A DNA stretch of 39,959 nucleotides from Cumulibacter manganitolerans (GTDB lineage Bacteria > Actinomycetota > Actinomycetes > Mycobacteriales > Antricoccaceae): positions 1 through 39,959 of the forward strand of contig NZ_WBKP01000036.1 in assembly GCF_009602465.1 (NCBI RefSeq), given 5' to 3'. This document shows, one piece after another, positions 9,293-17,173 of this stretch. The stretch's first letter is position 1. Every line of letters begins with the position of its first letter. The translations under genes and the position numbers were made by a program. The notes under the pieces were generated by a model that made no database searches, was not told where the DNA came from, and saw only the letters and a program-made list of their open reading frames with translations.

Positions 9293-10154
9293 GCAGCTGC
9301 CCCGGATGCTCGGTCCCGCGGCGATCCGCGAGCTCGCCGCGCACCTCGACGTCCGGCCGACCAAGACGCTCGGGCAGAACTTCGTGCACGACGCCAACAC
9401 GGTGCGCCGGATCGTGCAGGCCGCGGCGCTCGTGCCGGGGGAGCGCGTCCTCGAGGTCGGCCCCGGCCTCGGGTCCCTCACGCTCGGAATGCTCGACGCG
9501 GGCCACCCGGTGCTGGCCGTCGAGATCGACCCGGTGCTCGCCGACGCGCTGCCGCGGACCGTCGAGCGGCTGCAACCGGACAACGCCGCCCGGCTGCAGG
9601 TCGTCACCGCCGACGCGCTGCGCCTCACCGAGCTCCCCGGCCCCGCGCCGACCGCGCTCGTGGCCAACCTGCCCTACAACGTCTCGGTGCCCGTCCTGCT
9701 GCACCTGCTGCAGACCGTGCCGACCCTGCAGCGGGTCCTGGTGATGGTGCAGGCGGAGGTCGCGCACCGGCTGGCCGCCACCCCCGGCAGCAAGGTGTAC
9801 GGCGCCCCGTCGGTCAAGGCCGCGTGGTACGCCGACGTCCGGCTCGCGATGGGCGTGAGCCGGCAGATCTTCTGGCCGGTGCCCAACGTCGACTCCGCGC
9901 TGGTGTCGCTGGTGCGTCGTCCCGAGCCGCTGTCCGACGTGCCCCGCGAGCAGGTGTTCGCCGTGATCGACGCCGCGTTCGCGCAGCGCCGCAAGATGCT
10001 GCGGGCCGCCCTCGCGCCGTTGTTCGGCTCGTCGTCCGCGGCGTCCGCGGCGCTCGAACGCGCCGGCGTCGACCCGACCGCTCGTGGGGAGACGCTGACC
10101 GTGGCAGACTTCCTAGCGGTGGCTCGCCAGAGTCCCGCGCCGACCACGACCTAG
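9285..10154 (+). CDS. rsmA: 16S rRNA (adenine-1518/1519-N6)-dimethyltransferase (KsgA)
   Basis: A 289-residue SAM-dependent methyltransferase that dimethylates two adjacent adenines in helix 45 of 16S rRNA late in 30S assembly. The N-terminus has the family signature [16 protein letters not shown]. Motif I is [16 protein letters not shown], the acidic motif II is AVEIDP, and the catalytic motif IV is VANLPYNVS. The C-terminal part has the usual [13 protein letters not shown]. Its ATG lies inside the last codons of the second rpf gene. ispE follows after 15 bp, giving the conserved actinobacterial order rpfB-rsmA-ispE. Confidence 0.96.
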   Translation: MTEQLPRMLGPAAIRELAAHLDVRPTKTLGQNFVHDANTVRRIVQAAALVPGERVLEVGPGLGSLTLGMLDAGHPVLAVEIDPVLADALPRTVERLQPDNAARLQVVTADALRLTELPGPAPTALVANLPYNVSVPVLLHLLQTVPTLQRVLVMVQAEVAHRLAATPGSKVYGAPSVKAAWYADVRLAMGVSRQIFWPVPNVDSALVSLVRRPEPLSDVPREQVFAVIDAAFAQRRKMLRAALAPLFGSSSAASAALERAGVDPTARGETLTVADFLAVARQSPAPTTT

Positions 10155-10169
10155 GGAGACACCAGCTCG

Positions 10170-11093
10170 ATGACCGCGCCCGTGCAGACCGACGACGTGG
10201 TGATCGCGCGGGCCCCGGCCAAGATCAACCTGCACCTCGGCGTCGGCCCCCTGCGCTCGGACGGCTACCACGAGCTGGCGACCGTCTTCTGCGCGCTCTC
10301 GCTCACCGACGAGCTGGTGGCCGTCGAGGCCGAGCGGCTGCGCATCACGACCACCGGGGAAGGCGCCGCCGACGTCCCCGAGGGTCCCACCAACCTCGCC
10401 TGCCGGGCCGCGAGCATGCTGGCCGAGCGGGCCGGCATCGCCCCGGAAGTCGAGCTCTCGGTCCGCAAGCAGATCCCCGTGGCCGCGGGCCTCGCCGGCG
10501 GCAGCGCCGATGCCGCCGCCGCCCTCGTCGCCTGTGACGCGCTGTGGCAGACCGGGGCCGGCCGCGACGACCTCGTGCAGATCGCGGCGGCCCTGGGCAG
10601 CGACGTCGTCTTCTCGCTCACCGGCGGCCTCGCGCTGGGTACCGGACGCGGCGAGCTGCTGTCTCCGGTGCTCGCGGCCGGACGGTGGCACTGGGTGCTG
10701 GCGGTCGCGGACGGCGGCCTGTCGACTAAGGACGTGTACGCCGAGCTGGATCGGCTGCGTGACGGCCGCGACGTCGAGCGCACGCTGGAGCTGCCCGACG
10801 ACCTGATGAACGCGCTGCGCTCGCGGGACACCGCCGCGCTCGGCGCCGCGCTGCACAACGACATGGAGCCGGCGGCGTTCAGCCTGAAGCCGGCGCTGCG
10901 GCGCACCAAGGCGGCCGGCCTCGACGAGGGGGCCTCCGGGGCGCTGCTGTGCGGCAGCGGGCCGACGATGGCCTTCCTCGCGCGGGGCGAGAAGCAGGCC
11001 GTCGACCTCGCGGCCCGGATCAGCGGGCTCGGCGTCTGCCGCACGGTGCGCACCGCCCACGGCCCCGTGCAGGGCGCGCGCGTCGTCGGCTGA
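10170..11093 (+). CDS. ispE: 4-diphosphocytidyl-2-C-methyl-D-erythritol kinase
   Basis: A 307-residue GHMP kinase that phosphorylates CDP-ME in the non-mevalonate (MEP) isoprenoid pathway. The N-terminal APAKINLHLGVGPLRSDGYH is the IspE signature. The ATP-binding GHMP motif is PVAAGLAGGSADAAAAL near residue 105. The C-terminal LLCGSGPTMAFLA is the third GHMP motif. GGGAG at 10154-10158 serves the ATG at 10170. The gene ends 11 bp before the tandem repeat block, which fills the space up to the convergent tetR. Confidence 0.96.
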   Translation: MTAPVQTDDVVIARAPAKINLHLGVGPLRSDGYHELATVFCALSLTDELVAVEAERLRITTTGEGAADVPEGPTNLACRAASMLAERAGIAPEVELSVRKQIPVAAGLAGGSADAAAALVACDALWQTGAGRDDLVQIAAALGSDVVFSLTGGLALGTGRGELLSPVLAAGRWHWVLAVADGGLSTKDVYAELDRLRDGRDVERTLELPDDLMNALRSRDTAALGAALHNDMEPAAFSLKPALRRTKAAGLDEGASGALLCGSGPTMAFLARGEKQAVDLAARISGLGVCRTVRTAHGPVQGARVVG

Positions 11094-11103
11094 CCGAGCG
11101 CCC

Positions 11104-11454
11104 TGCGTTCCCGCGGGAGCGCCGTTCGCCGCTGCGGTGGTCGCGGGCATTGTCGGAGTGCGACGTCTCGACGTCGCTTCGCCTATCGGCTCCGCTCGCT
11201 CGACGACCGTGGGGCTCGACGACCGTGGGGCTCGACAACCGTGTTGCTCGACAACCGTTGAGCAGCCGGCCGCGCGAGCGGTGGCGCGGCGGCGTACAGA
11301 GCGGGGCTAGTGGTGGCGCACCCGGGGCTAGCGGCACCGCACCTTGGGGCGGACTGGAGGTGCTCACACATGGTCGTCGAGCGAGCGAGCCCCCTGGGGC
11401 GAGCGACGTCGAGACGTCGCGGGCCGCTGGTTCGGGTGTGCCCGGCGGCGCCTG
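11104..11454. repeat. Tandem repeat unit 1 (351 bp)
   Basis: First of four tandem units sharing the anchor TGCGTTCCCGCGG. It begins 11 bp after the ispE stop. It contains four 16-bp submotifs (about 11200-11263), a degenerate copy of the tetR 3' end (about 11309-11367) and one arm of the long inverted repeat at 11372-11420. It is about 20 bp longer than units 2 and 3 because a short GGGGCTAG-containing stretch is duplicated near 11305-11345. It also differs from the other units by several point changes. Confidence 0.9.
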
Positions 11455-11785
11455 TGCGTTCCCGCGGCAGCGCCGTTCGCCGCTGCGGTGGTCGCGGGCA
11501 TTGTCGGCTTGCGGCGTCTCGACGTCGCTTCGCCTATCGGCTCCGCTCGCTCGACGACCGTGGGGCTCGACGACCGTGGGGCTGGACCACCGTGTCGCGC
11601 GACGACCGTTGAATAGGCGGCCGCGCGAGCGGTGGCGCGGCGGCGTACAGAGCGGGGCTGGCGGTGGCGCACCTTGGGAGCGGACTGGAGGTGCTCACGC
11701 ATGGTCGTCGAGCGAGCGAGCCCCCTGGGGCGAGCGACGTCGAGACGTCGCGGGCCGCTGGTTCCGGTGTGCCGAGCGGTGCCGG
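11455..11785. repeat. Tandem repeat unit 2 (331 bp)
   Basis: Nearly identical to unit 3. It contains the right arm of a long inverted repeat (11514-11559, pairing with 11372-11420 over about 46-49 bp with a few mismatches), four 16-bp submotifs, a tetR-3'-end copy (11661-11702) and the next left arm (11703-11751). 331 is not a multiple of three, so open frames here shift from unit to unit and are not genes. Confidence 0.93.
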
Positions 11786-12116
11786 TGCGTTCCCGCGGGA
11801 GCGCCGTTCGCCGCTGCGGTGGTCGCGGGCATTGTCGGCTTGCGGCGTCTCGACGTCGCGTCGCCTATCGGCTCCGCTCGCTCGACGACCGTGGGGCTCG
11901 ACGACCGTGGGGCTGGACCACCGTGTCGCGCGACGACCGTTGAATAGGCGGCCGCGCGAGCGGTGGCGCGGCGGCGTACAGAGCGGGGCTGGCGGTGGCG
12001 CACCTTGGGAGCGGACTGGAGGTGCTCACGCATGGTCGTCGAGCGCGCGAGCCCCCGGGGGCGAGCGACGTCGAGACGTCGCGGGCCGCTGGTTCCGGTG
12101 TGCCGAGCGGTGCCGG
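11786..12116. repeat. Tandem repeat unit 3 (331 bp)
   Basis: It has the same content as unit 2. The right arm of the inverted repeat is at 11845-11890 (pairs with 11703-11751), the 16-bp submotifs at 11884-11947, the tetR-3'-end copy at 11992-12033 and the next left arm at 12034-12082. It differs from unit 2 by only a handful of substitutions, which points to recent duplication or gene conversion. Confidence 0.93.
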
Positions 12117-12470
12117 TGCGTTCCCGCGGGAGCGCCGTTCGCCGCTGCGGTGGTCGCGGGCATTGTCGGCTTGCGGCGTCTCGACGTCGCTTCGCCTATC
12201 GGCTCCGCTCGCTCGACGACCGTGGGGCTGGACGACCGTGGGGCTGGACGACCGTGGGGCTGGACGACCGTGGGGCTGGACGACCGTGGGGCTGGACGAC
12301 CGTGGGGCTGGACGACCGTGGGGCTGGACGACCGTGGGGCTGGACGACCGTGGGGCTGGACGACCGTGTCGCTCGACGACCGTTGAGCAGCCGGCCGCGC
12401 GAGCGGTGGCGCGCGGCGTACAGGGCGGGGCTAGCGGTGGCGCACCTTGGGGGCTGACTGCAGGTGCGCC
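12117..12470. repeat. Tandem repeat unit 4, expanded, merging into tetR
   Basis: It starts like units 2 and 3 (right arm at 12176-12221). The 16-bp tract has grown from 4 to 11 copies, and the unit then resumes at 12391 and runs into the genuine 3' end of tetR. Homology to the other units continues to about 12470, inside the tetR coding sequence, and then stops. The array therefore ends within a gene. Confidence 0.85.
12215..12390. repeat. 16-bp minisatellite, 11 copies
   Basis: The period is exactly 16 bp (GACGACCGTGGGGCTG). Copies start at 12215, 12231 and so on to 12375. The first nine are identical or nearly so. The last two are variants (GACGACCGTGTCGCTC and GACGACCGTTGAGCAG) that also close the four-copy tract in the other units. 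The pattern fits slipped-strand expansion in unit 4 only. Confidence 0.95.
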
Positions 12471-13030
12471 AGGCCGTTCCACGCCAGGTTCACCAGGTGC
12501 GCGGCGACGATCTCCTTGTTCGGCTTGCGCGCCTCGAGCCACCACTGGCCGGTCGCGGCGACCATGCCGACGAGCGCCTGCGAGTACAGCCCCGCGAGCT
12601 TCGTCTCGTACCCGCGCGCCTTGAAGGCGCGGTCGAGGATGTGCTCGACCCGGCTCGCGACGTCGTTGATCAGGCTGGAGAACGTGCCGGTGCGCCCCGT
12701 CGGCGGAGTGTCGCGAGTGAGCACCTTGAAGCCGTCGGTCTCGTTCTCGATGTAGTCCAGCAGCACGAAGGCGGCCTTCTCCAGGAGCACCCGCGGCGGC
12801 GCGTCCTGCAGCGCGTCCTCGAACCGCCCCAGCAGCACGCTCATCTCGCGGTCGACGACGACGGCGTACAGGCCCTCCTTGCCGCCGAAGTGCTCGTAGA
12901 CGACCGGTTTGCTGACGTGCGCCCGCGCGGCGATCTCCTCGATCGACGTCGCGTCGTACCCGCGCTCGGCGAACACGCTGCGCGCGACGTGGATGAGCTG
13001 CTTGCGCCGCTGCGCCCCGGTCATCCTCAT
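12431..13030 (-). CDS. TetR-family transcriptional regulator
   Basis: A 199-residue one-component regulator. The N-terminal helix-turn-helix is clear: RKQLIHVARSVFAERGYDAT, then SIEEIAARAHVSKPVVYEHF, then GGKEGLYAVV. The rest is a TetR ligand-binding domain. A TetR gene of this type (like Rv1019) sits next to glmU in mycobacteria. Here it follows the acyl-CoA desaturase after only 8 bp, in the same direction, so it probably controls that gene in response to an acyl-CoA or lipid (inference). Start ATG 13030 or 13024 cannot be separated, since neither has a good Shine-Dalgarno sequence. The last codons (HLQSAPKVRHR, stop) are duplicated in the neighbouring repeat block. Confidence 0.9.
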   Translation of the reverse strand: MRMTGAQRRKQLIHVARSVFAERGYDATSIEEIAARAHVSKPVVYEHFGGKEGLYAVVVDREMSVLLGRFEDALQDAPPRVLLEKAAFVLLDYIENETDGFKVLTRDTPPTGRTGTFSSLINDVASRVEHILDRAFKARGYETKLAGLYSQALVGMVAATGQWWLEARKPNKEIVAAHLVNLAWNGLAHLQSAPKVRHR

Positions 13031-13038
13031 ATGCGGGT

Positions 13039-14028
13039 CTAGGCCTCCGCGAGCTTGGCCTGGACGCGCTCCGGCGACGGCCACTTGACGTTGTACGCCC
13101 AGCCCAGGCGCTCGAAGATCCAGATGACCCGCGCCGAGATGTCGAGCTGGCCGCGCATTACGCCGTGCCGTGCGGCGGTCGGGTCGGCGTGGTGCAGGTT
13201 GTGCCACGCCTCGCCCATCGACAGGATCGCCAGCGGCCAGTAGTTGGAGCTCATGTCCCGCGAGGAGAACGGCCGCTCGCCGAGCGCATGGCAGATGGAG
13301 TTGATGCTCCAGGTCATGTGGTGGATGGCGCCGACGCGCACGAGGCTGGCCCAGAAGAAGGCGGTCAGCGCGCCGTGCCACGAGCCGGCGACAAGGCCGC
13401 CGATCAGCGGCGGCAGCAGCAGGCTGATGGCCGCCCACAGCCCGAAGGTGTTGGAGACGAACCGGATCTGGCGATCCTTGAGCAGGTCGGGGGTGAACCG
13501 CTCCTTGTTCGTCTTCTCGCCCTGGAACATCCACCCCATGTGCGCCCAGAACAGCCCCTTGACCAGCGCGCCGGCCGAGTGGCCGTAGCGCCACGGCGAG
13601 TGCGGGTCGCCGTCGCGGTCGCTGTAGGCGTGATGCCGACGGTGGTCGGCGACCCACTGGATGACCGAGCCCTGGATGGCCATCGAGCCGGCGATCGCCA
13701 GCGCGACCCGCAGCGGCTGCTTGGCCTTGAACGAGCCGTGCGTGAAGTGCCGGTGGTAGCCGACGGTGACGCCGAGGACCCCCAGGACGTAGAACACGGC
13801 GAACAGGACGACGTCCGTCCAGCTCAACCACCCGCCGCCGGCAGCGAGCGGGACCGCGACCAGCATCGCGGCCAGCGGAAGCAGCACGAAGACATAGAGC
13901 AGAACGTGCTCGTACAGTGCCTTGCGCCGGCCGACGATCGGCTTCGGCTTGCCGTCATCGGAGACCGGCCCGGAGACGATGGCCTTGTCGGCCTGGCGGG
14001 GAGGTGCGGTGGCGGTGGGGGGAGTCAT
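13039..14028 (-). CDS. Acyl-CoA delta-9 desaturase (membrane fatty acid desaturase)
   Basis: A 329-residue membrane di-iron desaturase that inserts a cis double bond in long acyl chains. The three histidine boxes are present: HRHFTH, then HRRHH, then HNLHH. The first segment contains two hydrophobic hairpins (YVFVLLPLAAMLVAVPLAAG, VVLFAVFYVLGVLGVTVGYH). The wording WVADHRRHHAYSDRDGDPHS and SIMEAWHNLHH-like spacing resemble DesA3/stearoyl-CoA desaturases rather than acyl-ACP desaturases. The Lys/Pro-rich N-terminus is cytosolic. It forms a probable operon with the downstream tetR. Direct repeats at 14078-14107 overlap its predicted promoter. Confidence 0.92.
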   Translation of the reverse strand: MTPPTATAPPRQADKAIVSGPVSDDGKPKPIVGRRKALYEHVLLYVFVLLPLAAMLVAVPLAAGGGWLSWTDVVLFAVFYVLGVLGVTVGYHRHFTHGSFKAKQPLRVALAIAGSMAIQGSVIQWVADHRRHHAYSDRDGDPHSPWRYGHSAGALVKGLFWAHMGWMFQGEKTNKERFTPDLLKDRQIRFVSNTFGLWAAISLLLPPLIGGLVAGSWHGALTAFFWASLVRVGAIHHMTWSINSICHALGERPFSSRDMSSNYWPLAILSMGEAWHNLHHADPTAARHGVMRGQLDISARVIWIFERLGWAYNVKWPSPERVQAKLAEA

Positions 14029-14077
14029 CTGTGTTCGAGACCTCGTTCTTCGGGGTACGGGGCGGAACGCCTACGCC

Positions 14078-14107
14078 ATCGTAAGTTACCCGATCGTAGG
14101 TTGCTAG
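14078..14107. promoter_or_regulatory. Direct repeat over the desaturase promoter
   Basis: ATCGTAAGTTACCCG (14078-14092) is followed at once by ATCGTAGGTTGCTAG (14093-14107), a 15-bp direct repeat. On the minus strand each copy contains TACGAT, a possible -10 for the desaturase, with a start about 43 bases before its ATG. The repeat may be the operator of the downstream TetR (inference). Confidence 0.45.
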
Positions 14108-14133
14108 CGATTCGAAAGCGGGCCAACGTGACC

Positions 14134-14163
14134 TTCAACCCCGCCGCGCGCGGGCTGTAAAGT
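14134..14163 (+). promoter_or_regulatory. Promoter of tRNA-Gln
   Basis: TTCAAC at 14134-14139 and TAAAGT at 14158-14163 are separated by 18 bp, a reasonable -35/-10 pair. The predicted start is about 18 bases before the mature tRNA. The transcript may continue into glmU, 70 bp further on. Confidence 0.6.
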
Positions 14164-14187
14164 CTGCTCACGCACCCACTGTGCAGG

Positions 14188-14260
14188 TGGGGGGTGGGGT
14201 AATCGGCAGCCCGCGGGCCTTTGGAGCCTTGCAGTCTCGGTTCGAATCCGAGTCCCCCAG
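14188..14260 (+). tRNA. tRNA-Gln (anticodon UUG)
   Basis: A 73-base cloverleaf folds by eye. The acceptor TGGGGGG pairs with TCCCCCA, with a weak U1-A72 pair typical of tRNA-Gln. The D stem is GGGT/GCCC with loop AATCGGCA. The anticodon loop is CTTTGGA (anticodon TTG), the variable loop GCAGT, the T stem CTCGG/CCGAG and the T loop TTCGAAT. The discriminator is G73, as expected for glutamine. C27-T43 in the anticodon stem is mismatched. CCA is not encoded. It sits just upstream of glmU. Confidence 0.95.
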
Positions 14261-14330
14261 CGAACGCGCACCCGCCGCACCCGACCCAGAGAGTGGCAAC
14301 CCGACGCACGACGCTCGAAGGAGCTGGTTG

Positions 14331-15779
14331 ATGAGTGACGCCCCCACCGCCGTGATCATCCTGGCCGCAGGCCAGGGCACCCGGATGAAGTCGGCCAGGC
14401 CGAAGGTGCTGCACGCGATCGGGGGACGCAGCCTCCTCGGTCACGTGCTGGCCGCCGCCCGCCCGCTCGCCGCCCGTGAGACGGTCGTCGTCGTGGGCGC
14501 CGGGCGCGAGCAGGTCGCCGAGCACCTGGCGCAGGTCGCGCCGGACGTGCGCACCGCGGTCCAGGAGGAGCAGCTCGGCTCCGGCCACGCGACCCGCGTC
14601 GGTGTCGAGCTCCTCGGCCAGGTCACCGGGACCGTCGTCGTCCTCAACGGCGACGCGCCGCTGCTGACCGACTCCACGCTGCGGTCCTTCGTCGAGCATC
14701 ACGCCGAGCACGGCGACGCGATGACGATCCTGTCCGCCGTCGTCCCGGACCCCACCGGTCTCGGCCGGATCGTGCGCTCCGGCGAGCGGGTGACGGCGAT
14801 CGTCGAGCAGAAGGACGCCACCGCCGAGCAGGCCGCGATCACCGAGATCAACGCCGGCGTGTACGCCTTCGACGGGGCGCACCTGCAGGACGTGCTGGCC
14901 TCCCTGTCGCGCGAGAACGCGCAGGGGGAGGAGTACCTCACCGAGGCCGTCACCCTGCTGCTGGAGCGCGGCCGCACCGTGGGCGCCTACGTGGCGCCGA
15001 GCTACGAGGAGACCTTGGGCTGCAACGACCGCATCGAGCTGGCGGCGCGGGGCCGGCAGCTCAACGACCGGCTGTGCCGCAAGTGGATGCGGGAGGGGGT
15101 GACGATCGTCGACCCGCAGACCACCTGGATCGACGCGGACGTCGAGCTCGCCTCCGACGTGACGCTGCTGCCGGGCACCCACCTGGCCGGGGCCACCAAG
15201 GTCGACGAGGGCGCGACGGTCGGGCCGGACTGCACGATCATCGACTGCGAGATCGGCGCCGGGGCGAGCGTCGTCCGCACGCACGCCGAGCTGGCCGTCG
15301 TCGGCACCGGCGCCAGCGTGGGGCCGTTCGCGTACCTGCGGCCCAACTCGCGGCTCGGCGAGGGCGGCAAGATCGGCACCTTCGTCGAGACGAAGAACGC
15401 CGCCATCGGCGCGCAGTCCAAGGTGCCGCACCTGACCTACGTCGGCGACGCGACGATCGGCGTCGACACCAACATCGGCGCCTCGAGCGTGTTCGTGAAC
15501 TACGACGGGGTGCACAAGTCGCACACCACGATCGGCGACCACTGTCGGCTGGGCTCGGACAACATGTACGTCGCGCCGGTGACCGTCGGCGACGGCGCGT
15601 ACTCCGGCGCGGGCACGGTGATCCGCAAGGACGTACCACCGGGCGCGCTCGCCGTCTCCGGCGGCCCTCAGCGCAACCTGCTCGGCTGGGTAGGGGAGAA
15701 TCGTCCGGGAACTGCTTCGGCGGAGGCCGCCGCCGCGGCGTCCGAACCGGTGCGGGACGTCGATCAGAAAGACGCTTGA
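14331..15779 (+). CDS. glmU: Bifunctional GlcNAc-1-P uridyltransferase / GlcN-1-P acetyltransferase
   Basis: A 482-residue enzyme that makes UDP-GlcNAc, the entry to peptidoglycan and (in related bacteria) arabinogalactan linker synthesis. The N-terminal pyrophosphorylase domain (about 1-235) has LAAGQGTRMKSARPKVLH and the nucleotide-binding VVLNGDAPLLTD. The C-terminal left-handed beta-helix (about 260-460) shows hexapeptide repeats, RPNSRLGEGGKIGTFVETKN, VGDATIGVDTNIGASSVFVN and the catalytic His region YDGVHKSHTTIGD. AAGGAG 9 bases upstream supports ATG 14331. The stop overlaps the prs start in TGATG, indicating coupled translation. Confidence 0.97.
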   Translation: MSDAPTAVIILAAGQGTRMKSARPKVLHAIGGRSLLGHVLAAARPLAARETVVVVGAGREQVAEHLAQVAPDVRTAVQEEQLGSGHATRVGVELLGQVTGTVVVLNGDAPLLTDSTLRSFVEHHAEHGDAMTILSAVVPDPTGLGRIVRSGERVTAIVEQKDATAEQAAITEINAGVYAFDGAHLQDVLASLSRENAQGEEYLTEAVTLLLERGRTVGAYVAPSYEETLGCNDRIELAARGRQLNDRLCRKWMREGVTIVDPQTTWIDADVELASDVTLLPGTHLAGATKVDEGATVGPDCTIIDCEIGAGASVVRTHAELAVVGTGASVGPFAYLRPNSRLGEGGKIGTFVETKNAAIGAQSKVPHLTYVGDATIGVDTNIGASSVFVNYDGVHKSHTTIGDHCRLGSDNMYVAPVTVGDGAYSGAGTVIRKDVPPGALAVSGGPQRNLLGWVGENRPGTASAEAAAAASEPVRDVDQKDA

Positions 15780-16759
15780 TGAGCAGCATTGAGAAGCCGA
15801 GCCAGAAGAGCCTGATGGTGTTCTCCGGCCGGGCCTACCCCGAGCTGGCCGACGAGATCGCGGCGAACCTCGGAGTGACGGTAACGCCGACCTCGTCGTA
15901 CGCCTTCGCCAACGGCGAGCTGTACGCGCGGTCCGAGGAGTCCGCCCGCGGCGCCGACGTGTTCGTCGTGCAGTCGCACACCACCCCGATCAACGACTGG
16001 CTCATGGAGCAGCTGATCCTCGTCGACGCGCTCAAGCGCGCGTCGGCCAAGCGGATCACCGTCGTCTCGCCGTTCTACCCGTACGCGCGCCAGGACAAGA
16101 AGAGCCGCGGCCGCGAGCCGATCACCGCGCGCCTGGTGGCCGACATGTACACCGCCGCCGGGGCCGACCGCATCATCTCGGTCGACCTGCACACGGCACA
16201 GATCCAGGGCTTCTTCGACGGGCCGGTCGACCACCTGTTCGCGACGCCGATCCTGACCGACTACATCCGCAACAAGTACCTCGACCAGCCGATCACCGTC
16301 GTCTCGCCGGACTCCGGCCGCGTGCGGCTCTCCGAGCGCTGGGCGGACTACCTCGGTGGTACGCCGCTGGCGTTCATCCACAAGACCCGCGACGTGACGC
16401 AGCCGAACCAGACCGTCGCGAACCGCGTGGTCGGTGACGTCAAGGACCGGCTCTGCATCCTGATCGACGACATGATCGACACCGGCGGCACCATCTGCAA
16501 GGCCGCCGACGCCCTGGTCAAGGCCGGCGCAAAGGACGTGGTCATCGCCGCGACGCACGGGATCCTGTCCGACCCGGCGGCCCAGCGGCTCGCGGAGGCG
16601 CCCGTGAGCGAGGTGATCTTCACCAACACGCTCCCGATCCCGCCGGAGAAGAAGCTCGACAAGATGACGGTGCTCTCGATCGCTCCGCTGATCGCGCGCG
16701 CCATCAAGGAGATCTTCGAGGACGGCTCGGTCACCAGCCTGTTCGACGGCGACGCCTAG
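15779..16759 (+). CDS. prs: Ribose-phosphate pyrophosphokinase (PRPP synthetase)
   Basis: A 326-residue class I PRPP synthetase that makes phosphoribosyl pyrophosphate from ribose-5-phosphate and ATP for nucleotides, His, Trp and decaprenylphosphoryl-arabinose. Signatures are FANGELYARSEESARGADVF, PFYPYARQDKKSRGREPITA (ATP flexible loop), the Mg/PRPP region RIISVDLHTAQIQGFFD, VVSPDSGRVRLSERWADYLG and the ribose-phosphate loop LIDDMIDTGGTICKAADAL. The ATG shares its A with the glmU stop. The order glmU-prs is conserved in actinobacteria. Confidence 0.97.
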   Translation: MSSIEKPSQKSLMVFSGRAYPELADEIAANLGVTVTPTSSYAFANGELYARSEESARGADVFVVQSHTTPINDWLMEQLILVDALKRASAKRITVVSPFYPYARQDKKSRGREPITARLVADMYTAAGADRIISVDLHTAQIQGFFDGPVDHLFATPILTDYIRNKYLDQPITVVSPDSGRVRLSERWADYLGGTPLAFIHKTRDVTQPNQTVANRVVGDVKDRLCILIDDMIDTGGTICKAADALVKAGAKDVVIAATHGILSDPAAQRLAEAPVSEVIFTNTLPIPPEKKLDKMTVLSIAPLIARAIKEIFEDGSVTSLFDGDA

Positions 16760-16769
16760 CCTGCTGCGC

Positions 16770-16795
16770 GGCGCCCCACGACCGGCGCGGGCGCC
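16770..16795 (+). terminator. Possible terminator after prs
   Basis: GGCGCCC (16770-16776) can pair with GGGCGCC (16789-16795) around a 12-base GC-rich loop, 10 bp after the prs stop. The stem is short and no T run follows. Confidence 0.35.
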
Positions 16796-16855
16796 CACAG
16801 CCGGTGCACAGCCACGCCTGCGGCCGCGCTCAGCCGGGCGTCGGATCCTAGAGGC

Positions 16856-17173
16856 ATGACATCCACCCCAGGCAGCAACCAGGGCACGAGCCGCGTCGTC
16901 TTCCGGGCCGGCGCGATCGCGGCCGCCGCCTCCGTCGGCATCGGCCTGGCGGCCGCCGGCGCGACGCACGGCACCGCCGCGGCGTCGGGCACCGCCACCT
17001 CCTCGAGCACCCACAGCGCGACGTCCCCGTCGAGCACGTCGTCCCCCTCGAGCACGACGTCGCCCCCCGGCTCTGCCGCGCAGCAGTCGACGACCGGCAG
17101 CACGCCGACCGGCTCCGGCCCGACGATCCAGCGGACCACCCAGCCCGCGCACACCCGCTCCTCGGGGTCGTGA
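16856..17173 (+). CDS. Small Ser/Thr-rich secreted or membrane protein, unknown
   Basis: A 105-residue protein. After a short polar start there is one hydrophobic segment (VVFRAGAIAAAASVGIGLAA, about residues 14-33). The rest is low-complexity Ser/Thr/Pro/Gly with no folded domain visible. Its TGA overlaps the apbE ATG, so the two are coupled. In many actinobacteria the gene beside apbE encodes an FMN-binding protein with just such a signal plus Ser/Thr-rich linker before its FMN-binding domain. Here that domain is absent, so this may be a truncated relative (inference). It contains AGATHG, loosely like the SGAT flavinylation motif, but without a domain context. The bases before the ATG (ATCCTAGAGGC) resemble those before metG. 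Confidence 0.6.
   Translation: MTSTPGSNQGTSRVVFRAGAIAAAASVGIGLAAAGATHGTAAASGTATSSSTHSATSPSSTSSPSSTTSPPGSAAQQSTTGSTPTGSGPTIQRTTQPAHTRSSGS

Noticed and set aside
12215-12390. CRISPR array
   Set aside because: The 16-bp units are contiguous with no spacers, and no cas gene is near. It is a minisatellite.
11094-12430. Open frames of 60-330 codons on both strands in the repeat block
   Set aside because: The unit is 331 bp and the minisatellite 16 bp, neither divisible by three. The frames shift between copies, have no ribosome-binding sites and encode low-complexity Arg-rich peptides.
12431-13030. Toxin-antitoxin or phase-variable switch formed by tetR and the repeat block
   Set aside because: No toxin-like small gene is present, and the inverted repeats lack an adjacent recombinase.
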